A DNA stretch of 64,000 nucleotides from Nocardioides sp. 503 (GTDB lineage: Bacteria > Actinomycetota > Actinomycetes > Propionibacteriales > Nocardioidaceae). Position 1 is the stretch's first letter; every line of letters starts with the position of its first letter. The notes beneath the pieces were generated by a model that ran no database searches, was not told the DNA's origin, and was given only the letters and a program-made list of their open reading frames with translations. The stretch covers positions 744,001-808,000 of the forward strand of contig NZ_SPUI01000003.1 in assembly GCF_004522095.1 (NCBI RefSeq), in the 5' to 3' direction. The position numbers were made by a program, and so were the translations under genes. This document shows, in pieces, positions 43,535 to 55,035 of this stretch.

Positions 43535-43834
43535 TTGCCCGACCGACCTGAGATCGTCTGCATCTGTGGCTCTGCCCGGTTCGTGGACGAGATGCGCGCG
43601 GTGAACCGTGAGCTGACCTTCACGGGCGTCATCGTCCTGGCGCCGGGCGAGGCAGGCGGGCCGGTCACCGATGAGCAGAAGGCCATCCTGGACTCCCTTC
43701 ACCTGCACAAGATCGATCTCGCCGACCGCGTTCTGGTGGTCAACCCCGGCGGGTATGTCGGCGAGTCGACGGGCAGGGAGATCGCCCACGCCCGCGCGAC
43801 AGGGAAGCCGGTCTCGTTCACCGATCGACTCTGA
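43535..43834 (+). CDS. Small nucleoside 2-deoxyribosyltransferase-like protein
   Basis: A 99-residue protein. The N-terminal ICGSARFVDEM and the later ADRVLVVNPGGYVGESTGREI (split across residues 63-83) resemble the nucleotide-binding fold of nucleoside 2-deoxyribosyltransferases. TTG 43535 is chosen because AAGGA is exactly 7 nt upstream; GTG 43490 is an in-frame alternative. Codon use is less GC-biased than its neighbours. It lies in a small block with an HNH endonuclease and repeats, so acquisition by transfer is possible (inference). Confidence 0.65.
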   Translation: MPDRPEIVCICGSARFVDEMRAVNRELTFTGVIVLAPGEAGGPVTDEQKAILDSLHLHKIDLADRVLVVNPGGYVGESTGREIAHARATGKPVSFTDRL

Positions 43835-43853
43835 CCGAGGGACCCGTCGCTCC

Positions 43854-45080
43854 TCACTCGCGCCGGTGGAAGGAGACCTTGCCGCCGGGGTGGTGGGTCA
43901 TGACGTAGCCAGGGTGGTGGGCCAGGGGGTGGTGGCCGGTGCAGAGCAGCCCGCCGCGCTCGACCGAGGTGCTGCCGCCCTGGGACCAGGGGTCGAGGTG
44001 GTGGGCGTGACACCACGCCGAGGGCCGATCACAGCCCAGGGCGATGCAGCCGCCGTCCCTGACGGCCATCGCGATCCTCTGGGCCTTCGTGTGGAACCGC
44101 ATCCTGCGGCCCACGTCGAGGACCTGGGACTTCCCACCCAGGACGACGGGGATCACACCGGCCTCGCACGCCATCCGCCGGGCGAGTCCGGGGCTGATCG
44201 GGGTGCCGGTGTCGAGCTGCGCCGCCTTGAGGCCGCCCATGAGGGTCTCGAGGGTCATCGTGACCACGACGGTGGCGTCCATCCCACCCGCCTGCGGCAG
44301 CTTCTTCGCGGGGAAGCGGTCGATGTACTCGACGAACGCCAGCCCCATCCCGTGCGGGGTCGATCCCTCGCCGCCGGCCTTGGGTGCGGCCAACGCGTTG
44401 AGGGGCTTGCGGAGCTTGTCTGCCTGATGGGTCGGGATCGAGAACCGGCCATGGGTGGTGCCGTGGCCGTCGTCGTGCATCGTGAACCGCGCCTTCGCCT
44501 CGCCCTTGCGCTCCTGCGCCTCGAGCTGACGTGCCGTCTCCGCCTCCCCGACCTCGGGGGCCACGACCTCCAGCACGTGCACGCCCAGCACCCGCAGCCG
44601 CTTGGCATCGAAGTGAGCCGCCTCGTCGAGCAGGTGGTCCCGGGCCTGGTCTTTCACCGTCGTGCCGACGTCGTCGGGCAGCGCGTCGACGGCTTCGACG
44701 ATGACCTTCGCCTGGTCGGCCAGGATGTCGCCGCGGGTGAGCGCTTCCTCGACGGGCGCGTGGGCTCCGAGGGCCTTGCCGAGCTTGGTGAGGGCGGCGG
44801 CGTCGCGTTGGGTCATGTGCGTGGTGTGGGCCAACCAGGCCGCCGAGGAGGTCGCGCCCTGGGCGGCTCCGACCTCGGTGCGGTCGGCGTGGGCGGCGGT
44901 CTTGAGGGTGAGTGCTGCCAGGCGGGCGTTGAGGCGGGTCTCCTCGACCAGCGCCTGCGCGGCCTCCTCCTTCGTCATCGACCACATCGCCTGGTCGGCG
45001 ACCGCGTCGAGCTCGGCCTGCGCGCGCAGCACGGCGGCGAGCACGGGGTGGCTCGGCGGGTGGGTGGCGGGGCTGCTCAT
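43854..45080 (-). CDS. DUF222 domain HNH endonuclease
   Basis: A 408-residue protein. The N-terminal DUF222 part is followed by an HNH domain at the C-terminus (CDRPSAWCHAHHLDPWSQGG, then LLCTGHHPLAHHPG), with His and Asn/Ser positions typical of 13E12-repeat-like proteins. These are common, often multicopy and mobile-looking in actinobacteria. The function is not established; nuclease activity is predicted. ATG 45080 is chosen; the frame extends to 45137 but lacks a better start. Confidence 0.88.
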   Translation of the reverse strand: MSSPATHPPSHPVLAAVLRAQAELDAVADQAMWSMTKEEAAQALVEETRLNARLAALTLKTAAHADRTEVGAAQGATSSAAWLAHTTHMTQRDAAALTKLGKALGAHAPVEEALTRGDILADQAKVIVEAVDALPDDVGTTVKDQARDHLLDEAAHFDAKRLRVLGVHVLEVVAPEVGEAETARQLEAQERKGEAKARFTMHDDGHGTTHGRFSIPTHQADKLRKPLNALAAPKAGGEGSTPHGMGLAFVEYIDRFPAKKLPQAGGMDATVVVTMTLETLMGGLKAAQLDTGTPISPGLARRMACEAGVIPVVLGGKSQVLDVGRRMRFHTKAQRIAMAVRDGGCIALGCDRPSAWCHAHHLDPWSQGGSTSVERGGLLCTGHHPLAHHPGYVMTHHPGGKVSFHRRE

Positions 45081-45129
45081 GGGTCCACTCAAGCAGCGAC
45101 CACCGACAGTCGTAGGCCGGAAAGCCCGG

Positions 45130-45138
45130 TTATCCACA
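45130..45138 (+). other. Single DnaA-box-like sequence
   Basis: TTATCCACA matches the DnaA-box consensus exactly, but it is alone, so it is not evidence for an origin. It lies 50 bp upstream of the HNH gene start. Confidence 0.3.
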
Positions 45139-45195
45139 GGGTGTGGAGGGTAAGTGGCTTTCTTTCTCGGATTTTACTTTAGGCCCTGGGGGCGG

Positions 45196-45234
45196 GGTGG
45201 TTTCGAGGCTCGCTGCGCTTGCACCTCAACCACC
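45196..45234. repeat. REP-like inverted repeat element B
   Basis: GGTGGTT (45196-45202) and AACCACC (45228-45234) are terminal complements flanking a GC-rich core containing TTCGAGGCTCGCTGCGC. It is organised like element A. Confidence 0.6.
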
Positions 45235-45360
45235 GGGAGCCGGCAGCGGCGCGCCACCACCGCCTGCCTCGTCTCCGTAGCTGCCCACCACCGCGACCAC
45301 CGCGGCGCTGCACGGGACCACCGATTCACGCGAGGAGGCGACCAAGGTGCGTGGGTCTCG

Positions 45361-45448
45361 ACGTTCGCTCGTCGCTGGCGCTCCTCGCTGCTCGACCACC
45401 GGTGACGTTCGCTCGTCGCTGGCGCTCCTCACTGCTCGACCACCGGTG
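45361..45448. repeat. 44 bp tandem repeat (element C)
   Basis: 45361-45404 and 45405-45448 are direct copies with one mismatch (45387 G versus 45431 A). Each starts ACGTTCGCTCGTCGC and ends GCTCGACCACCGGTG. The ends resemble the termini of elements A and B. Confidence 0.85.
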
Positions 45449-45462
45449 GGGTGGCGAGCCGG

Positions 45463-45750
45463 TCAGACGCCGGGGACGATCCTGAGGTCGCGGACGGCTC
45501 CGCCGTCGAGGGCGGCGAGGGCGGCCTGGTAGGCCGGGCTGTCGTGGGCGGCGCGGGCGGCGTCGACTGACTCGAAGGAGATGAGCACCGAGCGGGTGGC
45601 CTCGCCGGCCTCGTAGGTCTCCTCGGGCAGGCCGCGGGCCAGGAAGGTGCCGCCGGCACCCTCGATGGCCGGGCCGGCGAGCTGGGCGTAGGCGGCGAGC
45701 TTGGCCTCGTCGGTGATCTCGCGGTAGAGGCTGATCCAGTAGGCGGTCAT
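45463..45750 (-). CDS. DUF1330 domain protein
   Basis: A 95-residue protein of the dimeric alpha/beta barrel type: MTAYWISLYREITDE, GTFLARGLPEETYEAG and RSVLISFESVDAARAAHDS match DUF1330. The start is 2 nt after the purB stop, so it is the third gene of purD-purB. The function is unknown. It could act in degradation or detoxification of a metabolite, but there is no evidence. Confidence 0.85.
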   Translation of the reverse strand: MTAYWISLYREITDEAKLAAYAQLAGPAIEGAGGTFLARGLPEETYEAGEATRSVLISFESVDAARAAHDSPAYQAALAALDGGAVRDLRIVPGV

Positions 45751-45752
45751 GG

Positions 45753-47171
45753 CTACAGGATCGCGCCCGGGGTGTAGGCGGCGCCCACGGGGTAGCGCTC
45801 GGCGACCTCGGCCACGCGGCGTACGACGGACTGGGTCTGCCGCACGGCCGCCCCGGTGAAGGTGATCGGGTCGGCCACCAGCGAGGAGAGCTGCTCGGCG
45901 GTGAGCCCCAGCCGCGGGTCGGCGGCGAGCCGGGCGAAGACGTCGTTGTCCGCCTGGCCGCGGCGCATGTCGAGCGCCACGCCGACCGCCGCCTCCTTGA
46001 TCGCCTCGTGCGCGGCTTCGCGGCCGACGCCGTTGCGCACGGCCGCCATCAGCACCTTGGTCGTCGCGAGGAACGGCAGATAGCGGTCGAGCTCGCGCTG
46101 GATGACCGCGGGGAACGCGCCGAACTCGTCGAGCACGGTGAGGAAGGTCTGGAACAGCCCGTCGGCGGCGAAGAACGCGTCCGGCAGCGCCACCCGTCGT
46201 ACGACGGAGCAGGAGACGTCGCCCTCGTTCCACTGGTCCCCGGCGAGCTCGCCCACCATCGAGAGGTAGCCGCGCGTGACGACCGCGAGGCCGTTGACGC
46301 GCTCGCACGAGCGGGTGTTCATCTTGTGGGGCATCGCCGACGAGCCGACCTGGCCCTCCTTGAACCCCTCGGTGACCAGCTCGTTGCCGGCCATGAGCCG
46401 GATCGTGGTCGCAAGGTTGGAGGGGCCGGCGACCAGCTGCACGACCGCGGACAGCACGTCGAAGTCGAGCGAGCGGGGGTAGACCTGGCCGACCGAGGTC
46501 AGCATCCGGTCGAAGCCGAGGTGAGCGGCGACGCGCTGCTCCAGCTCGTCCAGGCGGGACTCGTCGCCGTCGAGCAGGTCGAGCATGTCCTGGGCGGTGC
46601 CCATCGGGCCCTTGATCCCGCGCAGCGGGTAGCGCCGCAGCAGGTCCTCGATGCGCTCGACCCCGATCAGCAGCTCGTCGGCCACAGTGGCGAAGCGCTT
46701 GCCCAGGGTGGTCGCCTGCGCCGCGACGTTGTGCGAGCGCCCGGCCATGACGGTCGTCTCGTGCTCCGCGGCCAGCCGCGCCAGGCGCACGAGCGCGGCG
46801 ACGGCCCGGTCGCGCAGGAGCTCCAGGGACTGCTTGAGCTGGAGCTGCTCGACGTTCTCGGTCAGGTCGCGCGAGGTCATGCCCTTGTGGATGTGCTCGT
46901 GACCGGCGAGCGCGGAGAACTCCTCGATGCGCGCCTTCACGTCGTGGCGGGTGATGCGCTCGCGGGCGGCGATGGACCCCAGGTCGACCTGGTCGACGAC
47001 CTCCTCGTAGGCCTCGACCACGCCGTCGGGGACGTCGATGCCGAGGTCGCGCTGCGCGCGCAGCACGGCGATCCAGAGCCGGCGCTCGAGCACGATCTTG
47101 TGCTCCGGCGACCAGATCGCGGCGAGGTCGGCGCCCGCGTAGCGGGTGGCCAGGACGTTGGGGACGGTCAT
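45753..47171 (-). CDS. purB: Adenylosuccinate lyase
   Basis: A 472-residue lyase of the fumarase/aspartase superfamily. It cleaves SAICAR to AICAR and adenylosuccinate to AMP. The signature GSSAMPHKMNTRSCE is present, as are TSRDLTENVEQ and GRSHNVAAQATTLGKR. ATG 47171 begins 1 nt after the purD stop. It shares the purD promoter. Confidence 0.97.
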   Translation of the reverse strand: MTVPNVLATRYAGADLAAIWSPEHKIVLERRLWIAVLRAQRDLGIDVPDGVVEAYEEVVDQVDLGSIAARERITRHDVKARIEEFSALAGHEHIHKGMTSRDLTENVEQLQLKQSLELLRDRAVAALVRLARLAAEHETTVMAGRSHNVAAQATTLGKRFATVADELLIGVERIEDLLRRYPLRGIKGPMGTAQDMLDLLDGDESRLDELEQRVAAHLGFDRMLTSVGQVYPRSLDFDVLSAVVQLVAGPSNLATTIRLMAGNELVTEGFKEGQVGSSAMPHKMNTRSCERVNGLAVVTRGYLSMVGELAGDQWNEGDVSCSVVRRVALPDAFFAADGLFQTFLTVLDEFGAFPAVIQRELDRYLPFLATTKVLMAAVRNGVGREAAHEAIKEAAVGVALDMRRGQADNDVFARLAADPRLGLTAEQLSSLVADPITFTGAAVRQTQSVVRRVAEVAERYPVGAAYTPGAIL

Positions 47172-47172
47172 G

Positions 47173-48408
47173 TCAGATCCCTGAGGCGATGTCGGTGCGG
47201 TGCTGGGCACCCGGGAAGTCGATGTCGGCGACCCCGGCGTACGCCGCGTCGCGGGCGGCGGCGGCCGAGTCGCCCGTGGCGATGACGGCCAGCACCCGGC
47301 CGCCGGCCGTCACCAGGTCGTCGCCGCGCAGGGCGGTGCCGGCGTGGATGACGTGGACGCCCTCGTGGGCCTCGGCGGCGTCGACACCGGTGATCACGTC
47401 GCCGGACGAGGACGACTCGGGGTAGCCCCGGCTGGCCATCACGACCGCCACGGCGCTGCCGGGCTTCCACGTCGGCGCCGGTACGTCGGCCAGGGTGCCG
47501 GTGGCGGCGCCGAGCAGGAGCGGGGACAGGGGGGCGTCGAGCAGCGCCAGCAGCGGCTGGGTCTCGGGGTCGCCGAAGCGGGCGTTGAACTCCACCACGC
47601 GCACCCCGCGCGAGGTCAGCGCCAGGCCGGCGTAGAGCAGCCCGGCGAACGGCGTGCCGCGCTTCGCCATCTCGTCGACGGTGGGCTTCAGGACGGTGGC
47701 GAGCACCTCGGCCACGAGGTCGGCCGGCACCCACGGGAGCGGCGTGTAGGCGCCCATGCCACCGGTGTTGGGGCCGGCGTCGCCGTCACCGATGCGCTTG
47801 AAGTCCTGCGCCGGGAGCAGCGGGTAGACCGTGGTGCCGTCGGTGATCGCGAACAGCGAGACCTCGGGACCGTCGAGGAACTCCTCGATCACCACCCGCT
47901 CGCACGACGTCGCGTGGGCGAGCGCCTCGTCGTGGTCGAGGGTGACGACCACGCCCTTGCCGGCGGCCAGCCCGTCGTCCTTCACGACGTACGGCGGTCC
48001 CAGCTCGGTGAGCGCGCGCTCGGCCTCGTCCTCGTCGGTGCACACGAAGGAGCGCGCCGTCGGCACGTGGGCGGCGGTCATGACCTCCTTGGCGAAGGCC
48101 TTGGAGCCCTCGAGCTGCGCGGCCGCGCCGGTCGGGCCGAACACCGCGATGCCGCGGGCCGTGACCGCGTCCGCGACCCCGGCGACCAGCGGCGCCTCGG
48201 GACCGACGACCACCAGGTCGACGCCGAGGCGCTCGGCCAGGTCGGCGACCTGCGCGCCGTCCATCGGGTCGACGTCGTGCAGCGTCGCGAGGGCGACCAT
48301 GCCGGGGTTGCCCGGCGCGGCATGGACCTCGTCGACGCCGGGGTCGAGGGCGAGCGCGCGGACCAACGCGTGCTCGCGGCCGCCGGTACCGATCACGAGA
48401 GTCTTCAC
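47173..48408 (-). CDS. purD: Phosphoribosylamine-glycine ligase
   Basis: A 411-residue ATP-grasp enzyme that makes GAR from PRA, glycine and ATP. It begins MKTLVIGTGGREHAL and has FVCTDEDEAERA, VVKDDGLAAGKGVVV, GDGDAGPNTGGMGAYTP and VVEFNARFGDPETQ. I chose GTG 48408, since TAGGCT (48417-48422) is 8 nt upstream and homologues begin here; GTG 48414 is too close to the -10. It heads a purD-purB-DUF1330 operon. Confidence 0.96.
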   Translation of the reverse strand: MKTLVIGTGGREHALVRALALDPGVDEVHAAPGNPGMVALATLHDVDPMDGAQVADLAERLGVDLVVVGPEAPLVAGVADAVTARGIAVFGPTGAAAQLEGSKAFAKEVMTAAHVPTARSFVCTDEDEAERALTELGPPYVVKDDGLAAGKGVVVTLDHDEALAHATSCERVVIEEFLDGPEVSLFAITDGTTVYPLLPAQDFKRIGDGDAGPNTGGMGAYTPLPWVPADLVAEVLATVLKPTVDEMAKRGTPFAGLLYAGLALTSRGVRVVEFNARFGDPETQPLLALLDAPLSPLLLGAATGTLADVPAPTWKPGSAVAVVMASRGYPESSSSGDVITGVDAAEAHEGVHVIHAGTALRGDDLVTAGGRVLAVIATGDSAAAARDAAYAGVADIDFPGAQHRTDIASGI

Positions 48409-48477
48409 GGGCACTCAGCCTAGTGCCGACGGGACCAGGCATGATTGCCGCTGCCCCCCCTCGGGAAAGAAGCCTGC

Positions 48478-50669
48478 ATGCCCCAGTTCCCCCGCGTCGG
48501 CGACGTCTTCGGTCGCTACCGCATCGACGCGCAGATCGGGCAGGGCGGCATGGGCGTCGTCTTCGCCGCGACCGACACCGCGTTCGACCGGCGCGTGGCG
48601 CTCAAGGTGGTCTCGGCGGCCCTCGGCGGGTCCGCAGAGTTCCTGGCGCGCTTCGAGCGCGAGGCCTCGCTGCTCGCGCGGCTCAACTCCCCCCACGTGA
48701 TCGCGATCTTCGACTACGGCGAGCAGGACGGCTGCCCCTACCTCGCCACCCAGTACGTCGGCGGCGGCGACCTCGGCGCCCTGCTCGCCGCCCGCGGGCC
48801 GATGCCGCCCCAGCTGGCCTCCGCGGTGTGCGCCCAGGTGGCCGACGCGCTCGGCGACGCCCACCGCGCCGGGGTGGTCCACCGCGACGTGAAGCCCACC
48901 AACGTGCTGCTGCGCGACGCCGACACCTCCGACCTGCACGCGTACCTCTGCGACTTCGGCATCGCCCGGACCGACAGCGAGGGCCTCACCGCGCCCGGCT
49001 CGGTGTCCGGCACGTGGAGCTACCTCGCCCCCGAGTGCGGCGCCGGCGCTCCCGGCACGGTCTCCTCCGACCTCTACGCCCTGGGCTGCCTGTTCTGGGC
49101 CACCCTGACCGGCCAGCCGCCGTTCCGGGGCAGCGACGTGGAGATCGCCATCGCCCACCAGAGCGCGCCCCCGCCGCAGCTGGCCGGCGACGACGCCTTC
49201 ACCCGTCACGCCAACGCGATCCTCGCCAACACCCTGGCCAAGGACCCGCGCGCCCGCTACGACACGGCCGACGCCCTGCGCGCCGACCTGCTCGCGGCGG
49301 CGAGCATCCCGTCGGCCGGCATCCGGCCCCTGTCCTCGCCCTCGATCGCGTCCTCGCCGTCAGCCCCGACCGCACTGCCCTCGGGCGGCCGGGTCTCGCT
49401 GGGCTCCCTGCCCCGCGCGACGTCCGCGGGCGGCGGACCCCGCCGGCGTCGTACGGCGCTCGTGGTCGCGCTCTCCTCCCTCGCGGTGATCGCCGTCGCC
49501 GGCGGGATCGTCGGCGTCGCCACGCTGGGCGACGACCCCGGGCCCGGTCCCGGCGGTGGGTCCAGCAGCGGGTCGACCACCACCTCGGAGCCGACCGGCA
49601 GCGACCCGACGCCCACCGAGCCCTCGCAGCCCGAGGTCGTCGGGCCGGTCACGGGCGACCAGGACGGCGACGGCCTCGGCGACGTGACGGCGCGATGGCG
49701 GCCGGACGGCAAGGAGTTCGACCGGGTCGCCGTGTGGACCTCCGACGGGACCGCCATGACCCTCGAGGACAAGGGCAAGGAGAAGACCTCCCGCAAGGTC
49801 AGCCGTCAGGAGGCGCTCGCCGACTACGACGGCGACGACCGTCTCGAGCAGGTCCTGGTCGACGTCCCCAACCCCCGCGGCGACCTCACCGTCCGGGGGA
49901 CGCTGTCGGAGGGGGCGACGGTGAAGCAGACCCTCCCGCGACCACGGGGAGCGGACTACGTCACCGCCATGGTCGGCGACGCCGACGCGGACGGTCTCGA
50001 CGACCTCCTGCTCCTCTCGTGGGGCCAGGGGAAGCCGATGAGCCTCTGGGTCGCGCGCTCCGACGGGACGACGTTCGCCAGGCCGGCGTTCGGCGTCGAG
50101 GTGCCCTACGGCTACGAGGACTCCTCGGCCGAGGTGGGCGACGTCGACGGCGACGGCCGCGCCGACCTGGCCGTCCTGACCACCCCGGAGGTGCCGGCCG
50201 GAGACCCCAGCAAGTCCACGGTCCGCACCTACCTGGGCCAGGCCGACGGCACCTTCGCCGCCCGCGGCCGGCCCCGGACGTTCCCCAGCGAGATCGGCCC
50301 CGACCTGCACGCCCTCGACATCGACGGCGACGAGGACACCGAGCTCCTGGTGAGCTTCAACCGGGACTCCTTCCTCGAGCTGGTCGTCCTGGACCACCGC
50401 GCCGGTGGCTTCGGCCCGCCCCGGCCGGCGGGCCTGTTCCCCCAGCCGCCGGCCTCCTACTTCGACAGCGAGGTGGCCGTGGGCGACTACGACGGCGACG
50501 GTCGCGACGACGTGGCCGCCGTCGGTCTCGCGCCGACCGGCAAGAAGACGGTCGTCCAGGTCGCGCTCTCCACCGGCAAGCGGTTCGGCGGCGCGACCAG
50601 CTGGGGCACGTGGGACGGCGTCACGCTGACCGACACCTACGGCCTGAGCGTGCTCGGCGGCACCTTCCC

Positions 50670-50673
<4 letters not shown>
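48478..50673 (+). CDS. Transmembrane Ser/Thr kinase with FG-GAP/VCBS beta-propeller ectodomain (A)
   Basis: A 731-residue kinase. The N-lobe has GQGGMGVVF (21-29) and Lys43; the catalytic HRD is 135-137 and DFG is 159-161, followed by APE. These are intact, so it should be active. A basic-then-hydrophobic TM helix spans about 326-350. The outside part has six DxDxDG calcium-binding-like motifs (DQDGDGLGD, DYDGDD, DADADGLDD, DVDGDGRAD, DIDGDED, DYDGDGRDD) spaced as FG-GAP/VCBS propeller blades. No PASTA domains are present. ATG 48478 has GAAAGAAG upstream. The next gene overlaps it by 4 nt. Confidence 0.9.
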
Positions 50674-52679
<2,006 letters not shown>

Positions 52680-52686
52680 GCGGCGC

Positions 52687-53970
52687 TCAGATCAGCTCGT
52701 GGACCACGATCGTCTGGTCGCGCTTCGGGCCGACGCCGATGACGGACACGCGGGACCCGGACATGCGCTCGACCGCCCTGACGTAGGCCTGCGCGTTGGC
52801 CGGCAGCTCCTCGAAGGTGCGGACGTGCGAGATGTCCTCCCACCAGCCGGGGAACTCCTCGTAGATCGGCACGGCGTGGTGGAAGTCGCTCTGGTTGACC
52901 GGCATCTCGTCGTGGCGCACGCCGTTGACGTCGTAGGCGACGCACACCGGCACCTTCTCCAGGCCGGTGAGCACGTCGAGCTTGGTGAGGACGAAGTCCG
53001 TGACGCCGTTGACGCGCGCGGCGTAGCGGGCGATGACCGCGTCGTACCACCCGCAGCGGCGCGGGCGACCCGTCGTCACGCCGAACTCCGCGCCGACCTT
53101 GCTCAGGTGCGCGCCGAAGTCGTCGAACAGCTCGGTCGGGAACGGTCCCTCGCCGACGCGGGTGGTGTAGGCCTTGACGATGCCCACGACCCGGTCGAGG
53201 CGGCTCGGCGGGATCCCCGAGCCGGTGCAGGCGCCGCCGGAGGTCGCCGAGCTCGAGGTCACGAACGGGTAGGTGCCGTGGTCGACGTCGAGCAGCGTCG
53301 CCTGGCCGCCCTCGAGCAGCACGGTCTCCCCGCGGTCGAGCGCCTGGTTGAGCAGCAGGCCGGTGTCGCAGACCATCGGCCGCAGCCGCTCGACGTACTC
53401 GAGCAGCTCCTCGACGATCGCGTCGACCTCGGGCGCGCGCCGGTTGTAGATCTTGGCCAGGATCTGGCCCTTGAGCTCGAGGGCGCCCTCGACCTTCTGG
53501 CGCAGGATGTTCTCGTCGAAGATGTCCTGGACCCGGATGCCGATGCGGTTCATCTTGTCGGCGTACGTCGGTCCGATGCCGCGCCCCGTCGTGCCCAGCC
53601 GGCGCGAGCCGAGGAAGCGCTCGGTCACCTTGTCCAGGCTGCGGTTGTAGCTGGCGATCACGTGCGCGTTGGCGCTGACCTTCAGCTTGCTGACGTCGAC
53701 GCCGCGGGCGGTCAGCGCGTCGAGCTCCTCGAAGAGCACCTCGATGTCGACGACGACGCCGTTGCCGATGACCGGCGTGCAGTTGGGGCTCAGGATGCCG
53801 CTGGGCAGCAGGTGCAGGGCGTACTTCTCGTCGCCGATCACCACCGTGTGCCCGGCGTTGTTGCCGCCGTTGAACTTGACGACGTGGTCGACGCGGCTCC
53901 CGAGCAGGTCGGTGGCCTTGCCCTTGCCTTCGTCGCCCCACTGGGCACCGATGATGGCGATGGCAGGCAT
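52687..53970 (-). CDS. purA: Adenylosuccinate synthetase
   Basis: A 427-residue GTP-dependent synthetase making adenylosuccinate from IMP and aspartate. It has the P-loop [23 protein letters not shown] and the long C-terminal half. ATG 53970 is supported by GAGGAG 5 nt upstream; an in-frame GTG two codons earlier would lack the spacing. Its leader contains a hairpin. The gene ends 7 nt from the convergent kinase B gene. Confidence 0.97.
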   Translation of the reverse strand: MPAIAIIGAQWGDEGKGKATDLLGSRVDHVVKFNGGNNAGHTVVIGDEKYALHLLPSGILSPNCTPVIGNGVVVDIEVLFEELDALTARGVDVSKLKVSANAHVIASYNRSLDKVTERFLGSRRLGTTGRGIGPTYADKMNRIGIRVQDIFDENILRQKVEGALELKGQILAKIYNRRAPEVDAIVEELLEYVERLRPMVCDTGLLLNQALDRGETVLLEGGQATLLDVDHGTYPFVTSSSATSGGACTGSGIPPSRLDRVVGIVKAYTTRVGEGPFPTELFDDFGAHLSKVGAEFGVTTGRPRRCGWYDAVIARYAARVNGVTDFVLTKLDVLTGLEKVPVCVAYDVNGVRHDEMPVNQSDFHHAVPIYEEFPGWWEDISHVRTFEELPANAQAYVRAVERMSGSRVSVIGVGPKRDQTIVVHELI

Positions 53971-53996
53971 GTGCACTCCTCGTGGTGGAACGACAA

Positions 53997-54022
53997 AGCC
54001 CCGGGCAACAGCGACCGGGGCT
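53997..54022 (-). promoter_or_regulatory. Stem-loop in the purA leader, possible attenuator
   Basis: AGCCCCGG (53997-54004) and CCGGGGCT (54015-54022) are perfect complements with a 10 nt loop. On the minus strand the stem is followed by TTTGT. TAGCGT (54034-54039) is a likely -10, placing the stem at the start of the leader, about 30 nt before the purA ribosome-binding site. Confidence 0.55.
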
Positions 54023-54089
54023 CTTGCGACGTCACGCTACCAAAGCGCACGGGTGGGTGCTCAATCCTGTGGGCTAGGGTCCCTGTGCG

Positions 54090-55007
54090 ATGGACCCTCT
54101 TCTGGTGATCACCAACAGCGACGCCGGCACCGCCGACGACGAGTCGCTGGCGGCTGCCCTCGGCGTGCTGCGCGAGCACACCTCCGTGGAGGTCCAGGCC
54201 ACCTCCAACCCCGGCGAGCTCGACGGCGTCCTGCACCGCGCCGGCTCCCGTCGGATCGTGGTCGCCGGCGGCGACGGCAGCCTGCACGCCGTGGTCGCCG
54301 CGCTGCACCGCCGCCACGACCTCGACAAGGCCGTCCTCGGGCTGCTCCCCCTCGGCACCGGCAACGACTTCGCCCGGGGCGTCGGGATCCCGCTGGACAT
54401 CGAGGAGGCGGCCAGGGTCCTGGTCACCGGCCAGGTGCGGCCCATGGACCTGATCGTCGACGAGGTCGGCCAGGTCGTCGTCAACAGCGTCCACGTCGGC
54501 GCCGGCGCCAACGCCAGCCGGCGCGGGCACCGCTGGAAGGGCCGGCTGCACGCCGTGGGCGTGGGCAAGGTCAACCTGGGCAAGCTCGGCTACCCGATCG
54601 GCGCCGCCCTCACGGCGTTCAGACCGCCGGTGCTGAGGCTGCACGTCGAGCTCGACGGCAAGGTCGTCAACGACCTCGACACGCGGGTCCTGATGGTCGC
54701 CCTCGGCAACGGCTCGTCGGTGGGCGGCGGCACCGAGCTCACGCCCGACGCCGACCCCGAGGACGGCCGCATCGACCTGATGGTCTCGCGCGCCACCGGC
54801 CCGCTCGCGCGCTTCGGCTTCGCCGCGCGGCTCGGCTTCGGCACCCACCAGCAGGCCGACGACGTCACGGCCCTGCGCGGCCGCGAGGTCTCCGTCAGCG
54901 GGGAGCGATTCTGGATCAGCGCCGACGGCGAGATCTCCGGACCCGAGCGCCACCGCACCTGGCACGTCGAGCCGGCCGCCTACTCCATGGTCCTGCCCGC
55001 CGACTGA
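54090..55007 (+). CDS. Diacylglycerol kinase family lipid kinase
   Basis: A 305-residue DAGK-catalytic-domain protein. Residues 56-61 read VAGGDGS, the nucleotide-binding motif, and LLPLGTGNDFARG follows. The C-terminal part has SGERFWISADGEI. It likely phosphorylates a lipid such as diacylglycerol. TAGGGT (54075-54080) lies 9 nt before the ATG, a leaderless-type promoter. The lysS gene follows 28 nt later. Confidence 0.9.
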   Translation: MDPLLVITNSDAGTADDESLAAALGVLREHTSVEVQATSNPGELDGVLHRAGSRRIVVAGGDGSLHAVVAALHRRHDLDKAVLGLLPLGTGNDFARGVGIPLDIEEAARVLVTGQVRPMDLIVDEVGQVVVNSVHVGAGANASRRGHRWKGRLHAVGVGKVNLGKLGYPIGAALTAFRPPVLRLHVELDGKVVNDLDTRVLMVALGNGSSVGGGTELTPDADPEDGRIDLMVSRATGPLARFGFAARLGFGTHQQADDVTALRGREVSVSGERFWISADGEISGPERHRTWHVEPAAYSMVLPAD

Positions 55008-55035
55008 GCCCGCCCGCCCGGTAGCGTTGCTGCCC

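Larger units (their letters stand above)
45081..45462. other. 382 bp intergenic region with repeats
   Basis: No gene is visible. It holds TTATCCACA (45130-45138), an AT-richer patch (about 45155-45180), an inverted-repeat element (45196-45234) and a 44 bp tandem repeat (45361-45448). The rest is GC-rich without structure I can interpret. Confidence 0.7.

Noticed and set aside
43528..43551. Short ATG-initiated frame just after AAGGA
   Set aside because: It stops after seven codons; the in-frame TTG at 43535 encodes the conserved protein.
45130..45138. Replication origin
   Set aside because: Only one DnaA-box-like word; no cluster, AT-rich unwinding region or dnaA/dnaN genes.
45361..45448. 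44 bp tandem repeat as a CRISPR array
   Set aside because: Only two copies, no spacers and no cas genes nearby.
48423..50669. N-terminal extension of the second kinase frame over the first kinase
   Set aside because: The upstream part is arginine-rich and covers the first kinase in the wrong frame; the GTG at 50670 gives a standard kinase N-terminus and a GTGA overlap.
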